Assembly (NCBI RefSeq): GCF_001583415.1
Contig: NZ_CP014475.1
Span: 3,162,001-3,226,000, forward strand
From: Mycolicibacterium phlei
GTDB lineage: Bacteria; Actinomycetota; Actinomycetes; Mycobacteriales; Mycobacteriaceae
Length of the DNA: 64,000 bases
Reading direction: 5' to 3'
Numbering within the stretch: the stretch's first letter is position 1; every line of letters starts with the position of its first letter. Positions 16,960 to 26,553 of the stretch are shown piece by piece. Below the pieces are notes generated by a model that saw only the letters and a program-made list of their open reading frames with translations, did not search any database and was not told where the DNA came from. A program made the translations under genes and the position numbers.

Positions 16960-19248
16960 ATGCGCGCCCGGGCCACTCTGACGCACTGGGGCGCCTTCAC
17001 CGCCGAGATGTCCGGCGGTGACATCGCGACGGTCACGCCCTACGACGGCGACGCCGACCCCTCACCGCTGCTCGGCAATCTCCCGGGGTCCCTGCGGCAC
17101 CGTTCCCGGATCGCCTCACCCGTGGTGCGCCGGGGCTGGCTACGCGACGGACCCGGGCCGACGTCGAAGCGCGGCAGCGACGAGTTCGTCGCCGTGTCGT
17201 GGGACGAGCTGACCGACCTTCTGGCCGGCGAGCTGCGCCGGGTCGTCGACACCCACGGCAACCAGGCGATCTTCGGCGGGTCCTACGGCTGGTCCAGCGC
17301 CGGCCGTTTCCACCACGCGCAGAGCCAGGTCCACCGCTTCCTGAACATGCTCGGCGGGTACACGTTCTCGCGGCACTCCTACAGCCTGGGCGCGACGGGC
17401 GTCATCATGCCGCGGGTGGTGGGCACGCACGACGATCTGTTCAAGCGGTCCACGTCGTGGCAGGTCATCGTCGACCACACCGACCTGCTGGTGTGTTTCG
17501 GGGGCATTCCGCTGAAGAACACCGGCATCAACGACGGCGGCACCACGGATCACCCGGTCCGCGACGCGCTGCGCCGGTTCCGGTCGCGCGGCGGGCGGAT
17601 CGTGTCGTTCTCCCCGCTGCGCGACGACGTCGACGGTGACTGTGAGTGGTTCGCGCCGGTGCCGGGCACCGACGTGGCGGTCATGCTCGCGCTGGCGTAC
17701 GTGCTGGCCACCGAGGGCCTGGCCGACCGGGAGTTCCTGGCGCGGTACTGCACCGGCTACGAACGGTTCGAGCGCTACCTGCTCGGCACCGACGACGGGG
17801 TGCCGAAGTCGCCGGGGTGGGCGGCGCAGCTCAGCGGACTGCCCGCCGAGGAACTGACGGCGCTGGCGCGCCGGATGGCCGCGCACCGCACGATCGTCAC
17901 GGTCAGCTGGTCGCTGCAGCGCGTGCGTCACGGTGAGCAGGCCCCGTGGATGGGATTGACGCTGGCCGCGATGCTGGGCCAGATCGGGCTTCCCGGTGGG
18001 GGTTTCGGCCACGGCTACGGGTCGATGAACGAGCCGGGGCTGCCGCCGCTGCGGTCGGGTCTGCCGCGGCTGCCGCAGGGCGTCAACCCGGTGCGCAGCT
18101 TCATCCCGGTCGCGGCGATCAGCGATCTGCTGCTCAAACCGGGTGAGCCGTTCGACTACAACGGCCAGCGACTGACCTACCCGGACATCAGGCTGGTGTA
18201 CTGGGCCGGGGGTAACCCGTTTCACCACCACCAGAACATTCCGCGGCTGCGGCGGGCGCTCAGCCGCGTCGACACGGTCGTGGTGCACGAGCCGTACTGG
18301 ACCGCGATGGCCAAACACGCCGACATCGTGGTGCCCTCGACGACGGCGTTCGAACGCGACGACTACTCGGGGTCACGCAACGACCCGTTGCTGATGGCGA
18401 TGCCGAAACTGGCCGAACCGTACGCCGATTCGCGCGACGACTACACGACGTTCTCCGCGCTGGCCGACAAGCTGGGGTTCGGTGAGCGGTTCACCGAGGG
18501 CCGTACCGCGTGGGAGTGGCTGGCGCACCTGTACGAGAAGTGGGCTGCCGGACTGGATTTCGCGGTTCCGACGTTCGAGGAGTTCTGGGAGCAGGGGTCG
18601 CTGCGGCTGCCCACCGAGGAGGGCCTGACGCTGCTGGCGGACTTCCGTGCGGACCCGGTGGGACACCGGCTCGGCACCCCGAGCGGGCGCATCGAGATCT
18701 TCTCCGCCGACATCGACGGTTTCGGCTACGACGACTGCGCCGGCCACCCGAGGTGGTTCGAGCCCGACGAATGGCTGGGCTCACCACGCGCCGAGCGCTA
18801 TCCGCTGCACCTGCTGGCCAATCAGCCCGCGACCCGACTGCACGGCCAGCTCGACGCCGGCGCGGTCAGCCAGGCGTCGAAAGTGCGAGGCCGCGAACCG
18901 ATTCGGATGCACCCGCAGGACGCCGCGGCGCGCGGTCTGCGCGACGGTGACGTGGTGCGGGTGTTCAACGACCGCGGGGCGTGCCTGGCCGGACTGGTGG
19001 TCGACGACCGGTTGCGGCCGCGGGTGGTGCAACTGTCCACCGGCGCCTGGTACGACCCGGCCGATCCCGCGGATCCCGACGCGATGTGCGTGCACGGGAA
19101 TCCGAACGTGCTCACCGACGACGTCGGAACCTCCAAGTTGGCCCACGGCTGCACCGGCGCGCACGTGCTGGTGCAGGTGGAGAAGTTCAACGGCGAACCG
19201 CCGCCGGTGCGGGCCCACGAACCGCCGCCGATCGTGAGGCGCGTTTAG
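16960..19248 (+). CDS. Molybdopterin-dependent oxidoreductase, BisC/DMSO-reductase-like
   Basis: A 762-residue enzyme of the DMSO-reductase family, type III. It has no N-terminal Cys cluster, so no Fe-S centre, and no twin-arginine signal, as in cytoplasmic biotin-sulfoxide reductase. Family blocks include G-G-S-Y-G-W-S-S-A-G-R-F-H-H-A (about 106-120), the serine of S-Y-S-L-G-A-T-G-V-I (about 142) as the likely Mo ligand, W-A-G-G-N-P-F-H-H-H-Q-N (about 415), and the C-terminal cofactor-binding domain beginning at L-L-A-N-Q-P (about 616). Likely reduces S- or N-oxides; the substrate is not determinable. In M. tuberculosis this locus instead carries Rv2722-fadE20, so this is a lineage-specific insertion or replacement. 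Confidence 0.88.
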   Translation: MRARATLTHWGAFTAEMSGGDIATVTPYDGDADPSPLLGNLPGSLRHRSRIASPVVRRGWLRDGPGPTSKRGSDEFVAVSWDELTDLLAGELRRVVDTHGNQAIFGGSYGWSSAGRFHHAQSQVHRFLNMLGGYTFSRHSYSLGATGVIMPRVVGTHDDLFKRSTSWQVIVDHTDLLVCFGGIPLKNTGINDGGTTDHPVRDALRRFRSRGGRIVSFSPLRDDVDGDCEWFAPVPGTDVAVMLALAYVLATEGLADREFLARYCTGYERFERYLLGTDDGVPKSPGWAAQLSGLPAEELTALARRMAAHRTIVTVSWSLQRVRHGEQAPWMGLTLAAMLGQIGLPGGGFGHGYGSMNEPGLPPLRSGLPRLPQGVNPVRSFIPVAAISDLLLKPGEPFDYNGQRLTYPDIRLVYWAGGNPFHHHQNIPRLRRALSRVDTVVVHEPYWTAMAKHADIVVPSTTAFERDDYSGSRNDPLLMAMPKLAEPYADSRDDYTTFSALADKLGFGERFTEGRTAWEWLAHLYEKWAAGLDFAVPTFEEFWEQGSLRLPTEEGLTLLADFRADPVGHRLGTPSGRIEIFSADIDGFGYDDCAGHPRWFEPDEWLGSPRAERYPLHLLANQPATRLHGQLDAGAVSQASKVRGREPIRMHPQDAAARGLRDGDVVRVFNDRGACLAGLVVDDRLRPRVVQLSTGAWYDPADPADPDAMCVHGNPNVLTDDVGTSKLAHGCTGAHVLVQVEKFNGEPPPVRAHEPPPIVRRV

Positions 19249-19301
19249 CCGACGCTGGATCGGGGAATCTGGTCGGCCGAAGCCGAACAGGAGGAACCCC
19301 C

Positions 19302-19535
19302 ATGGGCAACAGTGGTCCCGAGGAAGCCGTCAAGGGCGCCGTCGAGGGTGTGAAGGGCAAGGCCAAAGAGGTCATCGGCGCTGTCGCGGGCCGCGACGAT
19401 CTGTACCGCGAGGGCAAGGCCCAGCAGGACAAGGCCGACGCGCAGCGCGACGCCGCCGAGAAGGAGGCCGAAGCCGAGGCCGCCCGTGGCGCGGCCAAGG
19501 CCGCCGAGAAGCGCCAGGAAGCCGAGCAGCACTAG
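19302..19535 (+). CDS. CsbD-like small stress-type protein
   Basis: A 77-residue, very hydrophilic, Ala/Lys/Glu-rich helical protein. Its first 40 residues follow the CsbD pattern (K-G-A-V-E-G-V-K-G-K-A-K-E-V-I-G-A-V-A-G-R), and the remainder is a charged helix. CsbD proteins are general-stress products in many bacteria; their molecular function is unknown. AGGAGGA stands six bases before the ATG at 19302. The oxidoreductase gene ends 53 bases upstream, so the two may share a transcript. A strong bidirectional hairpin follows. Confidence 0.8.
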   Translation: MGNSGPEEAVKGAVEGVKGKAKEVIGAVAGRDDLYREGKAQQDKADAQRDAAEKEAEAEAARGAAKAAEKRQEAEQH

Positions 19536-19545
19536 CAGCGCTCAT

Positions 19546-19585
19546 ACGAAAAGCACGGAAGGTCTGTTCCTTCCGCGCTTTTCGT
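19546..19585. terminator. Bidirectional terminator between CsbD-like gene and hflX
   Basis: A 17-bp stem (19546-19562 with 19569-19585, one mismatch) and a six-base loop. The arms carry AAAA/TTTT at their outer ends, so both convergent transcripts finish in a U-rich stem. hflX stops three bases beyond. Confidence 0.85.
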
Positions 19586-19588
19586 GTG

Positions 19589-21037
19589 TCAGTCGAAGGT
19601 GGTGTACTCACGCAGGCCGGCCGCCAGACCCGCCGGCACCCGCGCCTTGATCCGGGTGCCGTCGGCGGTGTGCTCGACGGCGTCGACCCGGCCCTCGGCG
19701 TGCACCTTGTTGACGAGATCGCCGCGGTGGTACGGAATGGTCACGTCGACCGTGATGTCGGTCGGCGGGATCAGCTCGGCGATCCGCTGCTGCAGCCGGT
19801 CCAGCCCCTCCCCGGTGCGCGCGGACACGAACACCGCATCGGGCAGCGCGCTGCGCAGCTGCGCCAGCGTCAGCTCGTCGGCGGCGTCGATCTTGTTGAT
19901 CACCAACAGTTCCGGCGCCCGCTGCGCGTCGTGTTCGGCGATGACCTCGTTGATCACCTCGCGCACCGCGTTGATCTGCGCCAGCGGGTTGGCATCGGAG
20001 CCGTCGACCACGTGCACCAGCAGGTCGGCGTCGACGACCTCCTCCAGCGTGGAGCGGAACGCCTCGACGAGCTGGGTGGGCAGATGGCGCACGAAACCCA
20101 CCGTGTCGGTGAGCACGAACGGCCGCCCGTCGGCGAACTCGCCTCGGCGTGTGGTGGGTTCGAGGGTGGCGAACAGCGCGTTCTCCACCAGCACCCCGGC
20201 GCCGGTGAGCGCGTTGAGCAGGCTCGACTTTCCGGCGTTGGTATAGCCGACGATCGCGATCTGCGCGACGTCGCTGCTGCGCCGGGCACTGCGCTGGGTG
20301 TCGCGGATCTTCTTCATCTCCTTGATCTCGCGACGCAGTTTGGCCATCCGCTCGCGGATGCGCCGGCGGTCGGTCTCGATCTTGGTCTCACCGGGACCGC
20401 GCAGGCCCACACCGCCACCGGCACCGCCGGCGCGGCCGCCGGCCTGCCGGGACATCGACTCACCCCAGCCGCGCAGCCGCGGCAGCATGTACTCCATCTG
20501 GGCCAGCGACACCTGGGCCTTGCCCTCGCGGCTGGTGGCGTGCTGGGCGAAGATGTCGAGGATCAGCGCGGTGCGGTCGATGACCTTGACTTTCACCGCC
20601 TTCTCCAGCGCGGTCAGCTGCGCGGGTGAGAGCTCGCCGTCGCAGATCACGGTGTCGGCGCCGGTCGCCACCACCACCTCGCGCAGTTCGGCGGCCTTGC
20701 CGGAGCCGATGTAGGTGGCCGGGTCGGGTTTGTCGCGGCGCTGGATCAGGCCGTCGAGCACCTCGGAGCCGGCGGTCTCGGCGAGCGCGGCCAGCTCGGC
20801 CAGGCTCGCCTCGGCGTCGGCCACCGTGCCATCGGTCCAAACACCAACGAGCACAACGCGTTCCAGCCGCAGCTGGCGGTACTCGACTTCGGAGACGTCG
20901 GTCAGTTCGGTGGACAGCCCGGCCACCCGGCGCAGCGCCGAGCGGTCTTCGAGCGCCAGTTCACCGGTGCTCGGGGTGTCGGGAAGGTCGGGATATGTCA
21001 TAGGCGAATACAGATTCGCACGCAGGTCACTTCTCAT
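19589..21037 (-). CDS. hflX: GTPase HflX (ribosome-splitting factor)
   Basis: A 482-residue HflX. The N-terminal domain (about 50-185) includes Y-I-G-S-G-K-A-A-E-L-R and L-S-P-A-Q; a Gly-rich linker A-G-G-R-A-G-G-A-G-G-G-V-G follows. The GTPase domain has the P-loop G-Y-T-N-A-G-K-S-S, D-T-V-G-F-V-R-H-L-P as switch II and N-K-I-D. HflX binds the 50S subunit and rescues stalled ribosomes under heat or antibiotic stress. The start at 21037 follows a GGGGGT run; an ATG at 21001 is an alternative, giving a start at M-T-Y-P-D. First gene of its transcript, downstream of dapF by 27 bases. Confidence 0.95.
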   Translation of the reverse strand: MRSDLRANLYSPMTYPDLPDTPSTGELALEDRSALRRVAGLSTELTDVSEVEYRQLRLERVVLVGVWTDGTVADAEASLAELAALAETAGSEVLDGLIQRRDKPDPATYIGSGKAAELREVVVATGADTVICDGELSPAQLTALEKAVKVKVIDRTALILDIFAQHATSREGKAQVSLAQMEYMLPRLRGWGESMSRQAGGRAGGAGGGVGLRGPGETKIETDRRRIRERMAKLRREIKEMKKIRDTQRSARRSSDVAQIAIVGYTNAGKSSLLNALTGAGVLVENALFATLEPTTRRGEFADGRPFVLTDTVGFVRHLPTQLVEAFRSTLEEVVDADLLVHVVDGSDANPLAQINAVREVINEVIAEHDAQRAPELLVINKIDAADELTLAQLRSALPDAVFVSARTGEGLDRLQQRIAELIPPTDITVDVTIPYHRGDLVNKVHAEGRVDAVEHTADGTRIKARVPAGLAAGLREYTTFD

Positions 21038-21064
21038 GCACCCCCATTAACGGACGGCGGCGCA

Positions 21065-21937
21065 TTATCGTTCCGCCGACTTCCACCAGTCCTGCGACAG
21101 CTCACCGTGGGCCACCAGCACCGACGGCCCGCGCAGGAAGCTGTTGGTGTCGGTGATCGTGACACTGACCTGCCCGCCGGGAATCCGCACGTCCAGGGTG
21201 CCCGTCGGCGTTCCCACGTGCCCCAGCGCAGCCACCGCGGCGGCCACCGTGCCGGTGCCGCAGGACCGGGTCTCCCCCACCCCGCGCTCGTGCACCCGCA
21301 TCGACACCGCCCCGTCGTGCGGAGCGGTCAGCACCTCGACGTTGACCCCCTCCGGGAACTGGGCGGGGTCGAACGACACCGGCGCGCCGACGTCGAGCGC
21401 GCCGAGCTCCTCGACGGTCAGCTCGGGATCGACGCACGCCAGGTGCGGGTTGCCGACGTCGATGGCCAGGCCCGTGAAGGGGCGTCCGCCGACGACCGCC
21501 TCACCGGTGCCGAGCCGGTTGACCTTACCCATCTCGACGGTGACCACCGCGTTGGTCGCGTCCCAGTCGTGCAGCACGACCGGCCGCGGCCCGGCCAGCG
21601 ACCCGACGACGAACTCGTCGCGGCTCTCCAGCCCGCTGGCCCGCAGGTAGTGGGCGAACACCCGCACCCCGTTGCCGCACATCTGCGCGATCGACCCGTC
21701 GGCGTTGCGGTAGTCCATGTACCAGTCGGTGGCGGCCACCCCTTCGGGCAGCGTCTCGAACAGTCCGCCCGCCCGCGCCGCGCCCGCGGTGGTCACCCGG
21801 AGCACACCGTCGGCGCCCAGGCCGCGGCGCCGGTCGCACAGCGCCGACACCGCCGCCGGCGACAGATCCAGCTCGAACTCGGTGTCGGGCAGCACGACGA
21901 AGTCGTTCTGCGTGCCGTGCCCCTTGGCGAACCTCAC
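21065..21937 (-). CDS. dapF: Diaminopimelate epimerase
   Basis: A 290-residue DapF that converts LL- to meso-diaminopimelate for lysine and peptidoglycan synthesis. It has the two symmetric active-site cysteines in M-C-G-N-G-V-R and R-S-C-G-T-G-T, and the N-terminal [11 protein letters not shown]. The GTG at 21937 is chosen since the family starts exactly there and a TACCCT hexamer precedes it by six bases; a longer reading to 21991 lies inside miaA. The start is four bases after the miaA stop, so both readthrough and its own promoter are possible. Confidence 0.96.
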   Translation of the reverse strand: MRFAKGHGTQNDFVVLPDTEFELDLSPAAVSALCDRRRGLGADGVLRVTTAGAARAGGLFETLPEGVAATDWYMDYRNADGSIAQMCGNGVRVFAHYLRASGLESRDEFVVGSLAGPRPVVLHDWDATNAVVTVEMGKVNRLGTGEAVVGGRPFTGLAIDVGNPHLACVDPELTVEELGALDVGAPVSFDPAQFPEGVNVEVLTAPHDGAVSMRVHERGVGETRSCGTGTVAAAVAALGHVGTPTGTLDVRIPGGQVSVTITDTNSFLRGPSVLVAHGELSQDWWKSAER

Positions 21938-21941
21938 CCGT

Positions 21942-22865
21942 TCAGGGTACGTCGCGCCATACCCGCAGCGTCCCCTCGACGAGTGCGGCATCGTCGGCGC
22001 CGTCCAGCCAGGTGATGCGGTGGTCGCGGCGGAACCAGGACCGCTGCCTGCGCACGTAGCGGCGGGTGCCGACGAACGTGGGTTCCCGCGCGGCCGAGCC
22101 GTCCCCGCCGGCGTCGAGGTCGGCGATCACCTGCGCGTAGCCCAGCGCGCGCGACGCGGTGACCCCGTCGCGCAGCCCGCGTTCCAGCAGTCCGCGCACC
22201 TCCTCGACCAGCCCGTCGGCGAACATCTTGTCGGTGCGCTGCGCCAGACGCTCGTCAAGACTCGTTGTCTCCCAGTCGATTCCGACAATCACCGTGTCCC
22301 AGCGGGGTGCACCGATCTCGGGGAACGAGGCGGCGAACGGCTGTCCGGTCAGCTCGACGACCTCCAGCGCCCGCACGATCCGGCGGCCGTCGGTGGGCCG
22401 GATCGACTCGGCGGCGGCGGGGTCGACGCGCGCTAGCTCGGCGTGCAGCGCGGCCGCGCCGATCTCGGCGAGCCGCTGTTCCCAGCGGGCCCGCACCTGC
22501 GGGTCGGTGGCGGGGAAGGTCCAGTTGTCCAGCAGCGACTGGACGTACATCATCGACCCGCCGACGATGACCGGCACGTTGCCGCGCGCGGCGATCGCCT
22601 CGACGTCGGCGGCGGCGGCCTGCTGGTAGCGGGCCACGCTGGCGGTCTCGGTGACGTCGAGCACGTCGAGCTGGTGGTGCGGGACGCCGCGCCGCTCCTC
22701 GACGGTCAGTTTCGCGGTGCCGATGTCCATGCCGCGGTAGAGCTGCATCGCGTCGGCGTTGACGATCTCGACCGAGACCTTCGGTTCCAGCCGCTCGGCC
22801 ACCGCCAGCGCCAGCGCCGACTTGCCCGTCCCGGTCGGGCCGACGATCGCGATCGGCCGGCTCAC
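21942..22865 (-). CDS. miaA: tRNA dimethylallyltransferase (tRNA A37 isopentenyltransferase)
   Basis: A 307-residue MiaA that adds dimethylallyl to A37 of tRNAs reading UNN codons, giving i6A, the substrate of MiaB (also in this window). The P-loop G-P-T-G-T-G-K-S lies at about 9-16; [19 protein letters not shown] follows, then P-H-H-Q-L-D-V-L, the G-G-S-M-M-Y-V loop and the C-terminal [13 protein letters not shown]. The GTG start at 22865 overlaps the stop of the upstream gene by four bases (GTGA), a sign of translational coupling. Confidence 0.96.
   Translation of the reverse strand: MSRPIAIVGPTGTGKSALALAVAERLEPKVSVEIVNADAMQLYRGMDIGTAKLTVEERRGVPHHQLDVLDVTETASVARYQQAAAADVEAIAARGNVPVIVGGSMMYVQSLLDNWTFPATDPQVRARWEQRLAEIGAAALHAELARVDPAAAESIRPTDGRRIVRALEVVELTGQPFAASFPEIGAPRWDTVIVGIDWETTSLDERLAQRTDKMFADGLVEEVRGLLERGLRDGVTASRALGYAQVIADLDAGGDGSAAREPTFVGTRRYVRRQRSWFRRDHRITWLDGADDAALVEGTLRVWRDVP
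21944..21949 (-). promoter_or_regulatory. -10 element for dapF, at the 3' end of miaA
   Basis: TACCCT on the minus strand, six bases before the dapF GTG. It overlaps the miaA stop codon, suggesting an internal promoter in addition to readthrough. Confidence 0.5.
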
Positions 22866-23605
22866 GGCGTCCAGATCCCGGCGAAGTACCCCACCCCGTA
22901 GGGCGCGCCGCGGTAGAGCTGCTCGGCCGACCGCGGCCCCGGTTCCGCCAGCCCGCCGAGCACCTCGAACGCGGTGCGGGCGGTGATCACCCGCGGCAGC
23001 CGGGTCAGCGCGGCGACGTCGCCGCCGGCCAGCGCCTCGTCGAACGCGTGCTGCAGCGGCAGCGAGTCGGGGTCGTAGCCGCCGGGCGCGGGCGGGGTCA
23101 GCGTGTTGGCGCCGTCGCCGACGACCAGCACCCCGACCGGTTCGGTGGTCGCGTCGAGTTCGGCGCGCAGTGCCCGACCGCGCGCCACCGCGTCGGGGCT
23201 GCCGTCGGCGAAGACCCGCACCTCGGCGGTGGCGCCGGGACGGGCGACGCCGCGCACCCAGCCGGTGATCAGCGCGCACAGCGGCAGCGGCACCGGGTCG
23301 TCGTCGACGCCGGGCGCCAGTGTGACCCGCACGTCGACGCCGTAGCCGGCGAACGTGCCCGCCGTGTGCGGACCGATCACGGCCCCGGCGTCTCCGACGC
23401 CCGTGCCCGGATTGGCGTCTCCGACGCCTGTGCCCGGATTGGCGTCTGCGACGCCGATGGCGACCCACCGGTCGGGCAGCGCGGACGCCGCCGCCACCAC
23501 CGCCTCGTGCAGGTCGGCCAGTTCGGCGGCGGCGCCGCCGGCGAGTTGCGGCACCATCACCGGTGCCGACGGGATGATCGCGATGGCGCTCAGCACGGCG
23601 TCCAC
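22862..23605 (-). CDS. Class III extradiol-dioxygenase-like protein (LigB fold), function unknown
   Basis: A 247-residue Ala-rich protein corresponding by order to Rv2728c. The beginning [18 protein letters not shown] and the later [11 protein letters not shown] resemble the LigB/class III dioxygenase-like fold, but the usual His/Glu metal triad is not evident, so catalysis is doubtful. Residues about 54-72 hold a nine-residue tandem duplication (D-A-N-P-G-T-G-V-G twice) from a 27-bp DNA repeat. It starts with GTG and is coupled to miaA by a four-base overlap. Confidence 0.68.
   Translation of the reverse strand: MDAVLSAIAIIPSAPVMVPQLAGGAAAELADLHEAVVAAASALPDRWVAIGVADANPGTGVGDANPGTGVGDAGAVIGPHTAGTFAGYGVDVRVTLAPGVDDDPVPLPLCALITGWVRGVARPGATAEVRVFADGSPDAVARGRALRAELDATTEPVGVLVVGDGANTLTPPAPGGYDPDSLPLQHAFDEALAGGDVAALTRLPRVITARTAFEVLGGLAEPGPRSAEQLYRGAPYGVGYFAGIWTP
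23387..23455. repeat. 27-bp in-frame tandem repeat in the dioxygenase-like gene
   Basis: Unit 1 is 23387-23413 and unit 2 is 23414-23440 (one C/T difference); a third partial copy follows from 23441. The period of 27 bp equals nine codons, so copy number can vary without breaking the frame. Confidence 0.85.
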
Positions 23606-23606
23606 G

Positions 23607-24482
23607 CTAATGCGCTGCGACGGTGCCGCCGGCGGTGGCCGCCTCGCTGCGGGCCAGCGCCGCCGTCGACACCACCATCACCGCCACCGCGGCCACCAGC
23701 GTCGCCCAGCCGGCGTCGCCGGGGCGCAGCGTCTCGCCGAGCACGACCACCCCGAGCACCGAGGCGACCACCGGTTCGGCGACCGTCATCGTCGGCAGCG
23801 ACGCGGTCAGCGACCCGGCCCGGAACGACGCCTGCTGCAGCACGGTGCCGCCGACCGCGAGGGCGGCCCACACGTACAGCTCAGGGGCGGCCAGCAGCTC
23901 CCACAGGCCGTCACCGAGCCGGTCGACGACCCCCTTGGTCAGCACCGCGAACACCCCCCACTGCGCCCCGGAGCCCAGCCCGAGCAGCACCGCGCTGACT
24001 GTCCCGGACCAGATGCGCGCCCCCACCAGGCACAACACCAGCGCCGGGACGAGCACCAGCGCCACCACGGTCCACATCTCGGCGCCGCCGCGGGCGTGGC
24101 CGGGCGTCGGGTTGCCGACGGTGACGATGACGGCGATGGCGGCGGCCAGCAGCGCCGCCCAGATCCACTGTGCGGCGGTGACCCGCCGGTGGGACAGCCG
24201 GGCGTTGATCGGCAGCGCGAACAGCAGCGAGGTGACCAGCAGCGCCTGCACCAGCAGCACCGAGCCCAGGCCCAGCGCGGCGGCCTGCAGCGTGAAGCCC
24301 ACCGCGGCCACGAGGCTGCCGATCCACCACGCCCGGTCGCGCAGCAGGCGTGCGAACAGCTCCAGGTGGCCGACCGGCTCGGGGCTGACCTCGTGCGCCT
24401 GCCGCTCGTGGATCACGTCGCCGATCGCGATGAACAGCGCCGCGCCCAGCGCGCACAGGACCGCCAGATCCGCCCTGGCCAT
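23607..24482 (-). CDS. DMT-superfamily membrane transporter (EamA-like)
   Basis: A 291-residue membrane protein with about ten hydrophobic helices in two halves, as in drug/metabolite exporters: A-V-L-C-A-L-G-A-A-L-F-I-A-I-G at the N-terminus, G-S-V-L-L-V-Q-A-L-L-V-T-S-L-L, and near the end A-E-P-V-V-A-S-V-L-G-V-V-V-L-G-E-T-L, the characteristic second-half motif. The substrate is unknown. The ATG at 24482 has AAAGGAG five bases before it, which excludes longer readings. It is one base from the next gene in the same direction, so probably one operon with the dioxygenase-like gene, miaA and dapF. Matches Rv2729c by order. Confidence 0.83.
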   Translation of the reverse strand: MARADLAVLCALGAALFIAIGDVIHERQAHEVSPEPVGHLELFARLLRDRAWWIGSLVAAVGFTLQAAALGLGSVLLVQALLVTSLLFALPINARLSHRRVTAAQWIWAALLAAAIAVIVTVGNPTPGHARGGAEMWTVVALVLVPALVLCLVGARIWSGTVSAVLLGLGSGAQWGVFAVLTKGVVDRLGDGLWELLAAPELYVWAALAVGGTVLQQASFRAGSLTASLPTMTVAEPVVASVLGVVVLGETLRPGDAGWATLVAAVAVMVVSTAALARSEAATAGGTVAAH

Positions 24483-24619
24483 CGGTCTCCTTTCGAGGCA
24501 TCGGGGAAAGCCGTGCGCACGCGCCCCGGCGACCTGTTTGAATATTGCGGTCAGCGAGCAGGCGCCGCGTTGCGCGGCAGGTGCGCGGTGCGCCGCGCGG
24601 AGGGTACGAGGATACGGAC

Positions 24620-25945
24620 ATGACCACCAGCGAGCCAGGAGGCCACGCCTCCTCTCCCAAACCCGCTCCCCGGCCCGGACCTGCGCGTCCTGTTCCGCGG
24701 CCGGGCCGGCCGGCGCCGATCGTGGCCGCACCCCCGGCCAGTGATCCGCACCGGTTCGGCCGGGTCGACCCCGACGGCACGGTGTGGCTGATCACCAAGT
24801 CGGGGGAACGGATCATCGGGTCGTGGCAGGCCGGCGACACCGAGGCGGCGTACGCGCACTTCGGCAGGCGGTTCGACGATCTGCAGACCGAGGTGGTGCT
24901 GCTGGAGACCCGGCTGGAGTCCGGGACCGGCGACGCCCGCAAGATCAAGGCCGCCGCGCAGTCGTTGGCCGACACCCTGCCGACCGCCCACGTGCTCGGC
25001 GATGTCGACGCGATCGCCGACCGGCTCAACGCGATCATCAACCACGCCGACGAGACCGCGGCGGCCGAGAAGGCCCGCCGCGAGGAGTTCCGGGCCGCGC
25101 AGACCGCCCGCAAGGAGGCGCTGGCCGCCGAGGCCGAGGACATCGCCGCCAACTCCACCCAGTGGAAGGCCGCCGGCGACCGGTTGCGCGAGATCCTCGA
25201 GGAGTGGCGCACCATCACCGGGCTGGACCGCAAGACCGACGATGCGCTGTGGAAGCGCTACTCGGCGGCCCGCGAGCAGTTCAACCGCCGCCGGGGTTCG
25301 CACTTCGCCGAACTGGACCGTGAGCGGGCCGGGGCCCGGCAGGCCAAGGAGGCGCTGTGCGAACGCGCCGAGGCGCTGGCGGACTCCACCGACTGGGGGC
25401 CGACCAGCCAGGCGTTCCGCGACCTGCTCGCCGAGTGGAAGGCCGCCGGGCGGGCCGCCAAGGACGTCGACGACGCGCTGTGGCAGCGGTTCAAGGCGGC
25501 GCAGGACAAGTTCTTCAGCGCCCGCAACGCGGCCAGCGCCGAGCGCGACGCGGAGTTCCGCGCCAACGCCGAGGCCAAGGAGGCGCTGCTGGCGGAGGCG
25601 GAGAAGATCGACACCGCCGACCTGGATGCGGCGCGGGCGGCGCTGCGGACGATCGTCGACAAGTGGGACGCCATCGGCAAGGTGCCGCGCGACCGCGCCG
25701 CCGAGCTGGAGCGCCGGCTGCGGGCGGTGGAGAAGAGGATCCGGGAGGCCGCGCCGCGCGGCGTCGACCCGGAGGCCCAGGCCCGCGCCGACCAGTTCCG
25801 GGCGCGCGCCGAGCAGTACGAGCGTCAGGCCGAGAAGGCGGCGGCCGCGGGCCGGGAGAAGGAGGCCGCCGAGGCGCGGGCCAACGCCGAGCAGTGGCGG
25901 CAGTGGGCCGACGCCGCCGCAGCGGCGCTGACCAAGGGCCAGTAG
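24620..25945 (+). CDS. DUF349 coiled-coil protein
   Basis: A 441-residue protein. A Pro-rich N-terminus (1-35) is followed by [13 protein letters not shown]. From about 140 come repeated DUF349 helical units, each with a W-K or W-R pattern ([44 protein letters not shown]), then a long charged coiled coil to the end. The family is found in actinobacteria and is of unknown role. Matches Rv2731. The ATG at 24620 begins the conserved part; a start at 24545 is unlikely. The stop lies within a hairpin shared with the convergent gene. Confidence 0.82.
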   Translation: MTTSEPGGHASSPKPAPRPGPARPVPRPGRPAPIVAAPPASDPHRFGRVDPDGTVWLITKSGERIIGSWQAGDTEAAYAHFGRRFDDLQTEVVLLETRLESGTGDARKIKAAAQSLADTLPTAHVLGDVDAIADRLNAIINHADETAAAEKARREEFRAAQTARKEALAAEAEDIAANSTQWKAAGDRLREILEEWRTITGLDRKTDDALWKRYSAAREQFNRRRGSHFAELDRERAGARQAKEALCERAEALADSTDWGPTSQAFRDLLAEWKAAGRAAKDVDDALWQRFKAAQDKFFSARNAASAERDAEFRANAEAKEALLAEAEKIDTADLDAARAALRTIVDKWDAIGKVPRDRAAELERRLRAVEKRIREAAPRGVDPEAQARADQFRARAEQYERQAEKAAAAGREKEAAEARANAEQWRQWADAAAAALTKGQ

Positions 25946-25960
25946 GCCTGGAAGGCCTAC
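25942..25960. terminator. Hairpin carrying both convergent stop codons
   Basis: TAGGCCT (25943-25949) pairs with AGGCCTA (25953-25959), plus one flanking G-C pair, around GGA. The TAG of the DUF349 gene and the TAG of the opposite gene are the ends of the two arms. Confidence 0.6.
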
Positions 25961-26553
25961 CGAGCGGGGTTGTCCGGGTCGTCGGGGAACTCGTCGAGCA
26001 GCTTCCTGGTCTGTTGCTGCGCGATGGCCTGGCGGCGCCGCTCCTCGGCCGCCAACTGCACGCTGGTGCGCGACCACACCGCGCGCGCCCAGTGGAAGGT
26101 GACGACGGCGACGGCCACCCAGGCCAGGATCAGGCCGATGTGCGGGCCCGGGTACTGCTCGGGGGCGGTCTGGCGGGACCAGACGCCCAGCATGCCGAGG
26201 AACGCCGCGACGGTCGAACCGGCCAGCGCCACCCAGGCCACCACCCACCGGCGGGTCAGCAGCGCCAGCATCGAGAAGCCGATCCCGAACACCAGTGCCA
26301 GCCAGGCGAACACGCGCAGCGGCAGGGTGACGCCCTCGCGGATCGCGGCCTCGCTGTAGATGATCACGTCCAGGCCGCGGGCGGATCCGGTGAACGGCAG
26401 CACGAACGCCACCAGCAGTGCGAAGACGCCGATCGCGATCACCAGAGCCCTTGCGCCGGGATCGATCTCGCCTGCGACGCGGCGTTCGGCGACCTCGAGG
26501 TCGTCCTTGTACTCGTCGAAGTACTCGTCGAAGCCCTCGGTCATCGGCTGCAT
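25957..26553 (-). CDS. Conserved membrane protein (Rv2732c-like)
   Basis: A 198-residue protein with an acidic N-terminus ([11 protein letters not shown]), then four hydrophobic helices (about 36-54, 78-98, 104-125 and 137-154), and a basic/Gln-rich cytoplasmic tail ending in F-P-D-D-P-D-N. No enzymatic motif. A second ATG at 26544 is possible. The start overlaps the end of miaB by 13 bases, so it is the downstream gene of a miaB transcript. Function unknown. Confidence 0.8.
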   Translation of the reverse strand: MQPMTEGFDEYFDEYKDDLEVAERRVAGEIDPGARALVIAIGVFALLVAFVLPFTGSARGLDVIIYSEAAIREGVTLPLRVFAWLALVFGIGFSMLALLTRRWVVAWVALAGSTVAAFLGMLGVWSRQTAPEQYPGPHIGLILAWVAVAVVTFHWARAVWSRTSVQLAAEERRRQAIAQQQTRKLLDEFPDDPDNPAR

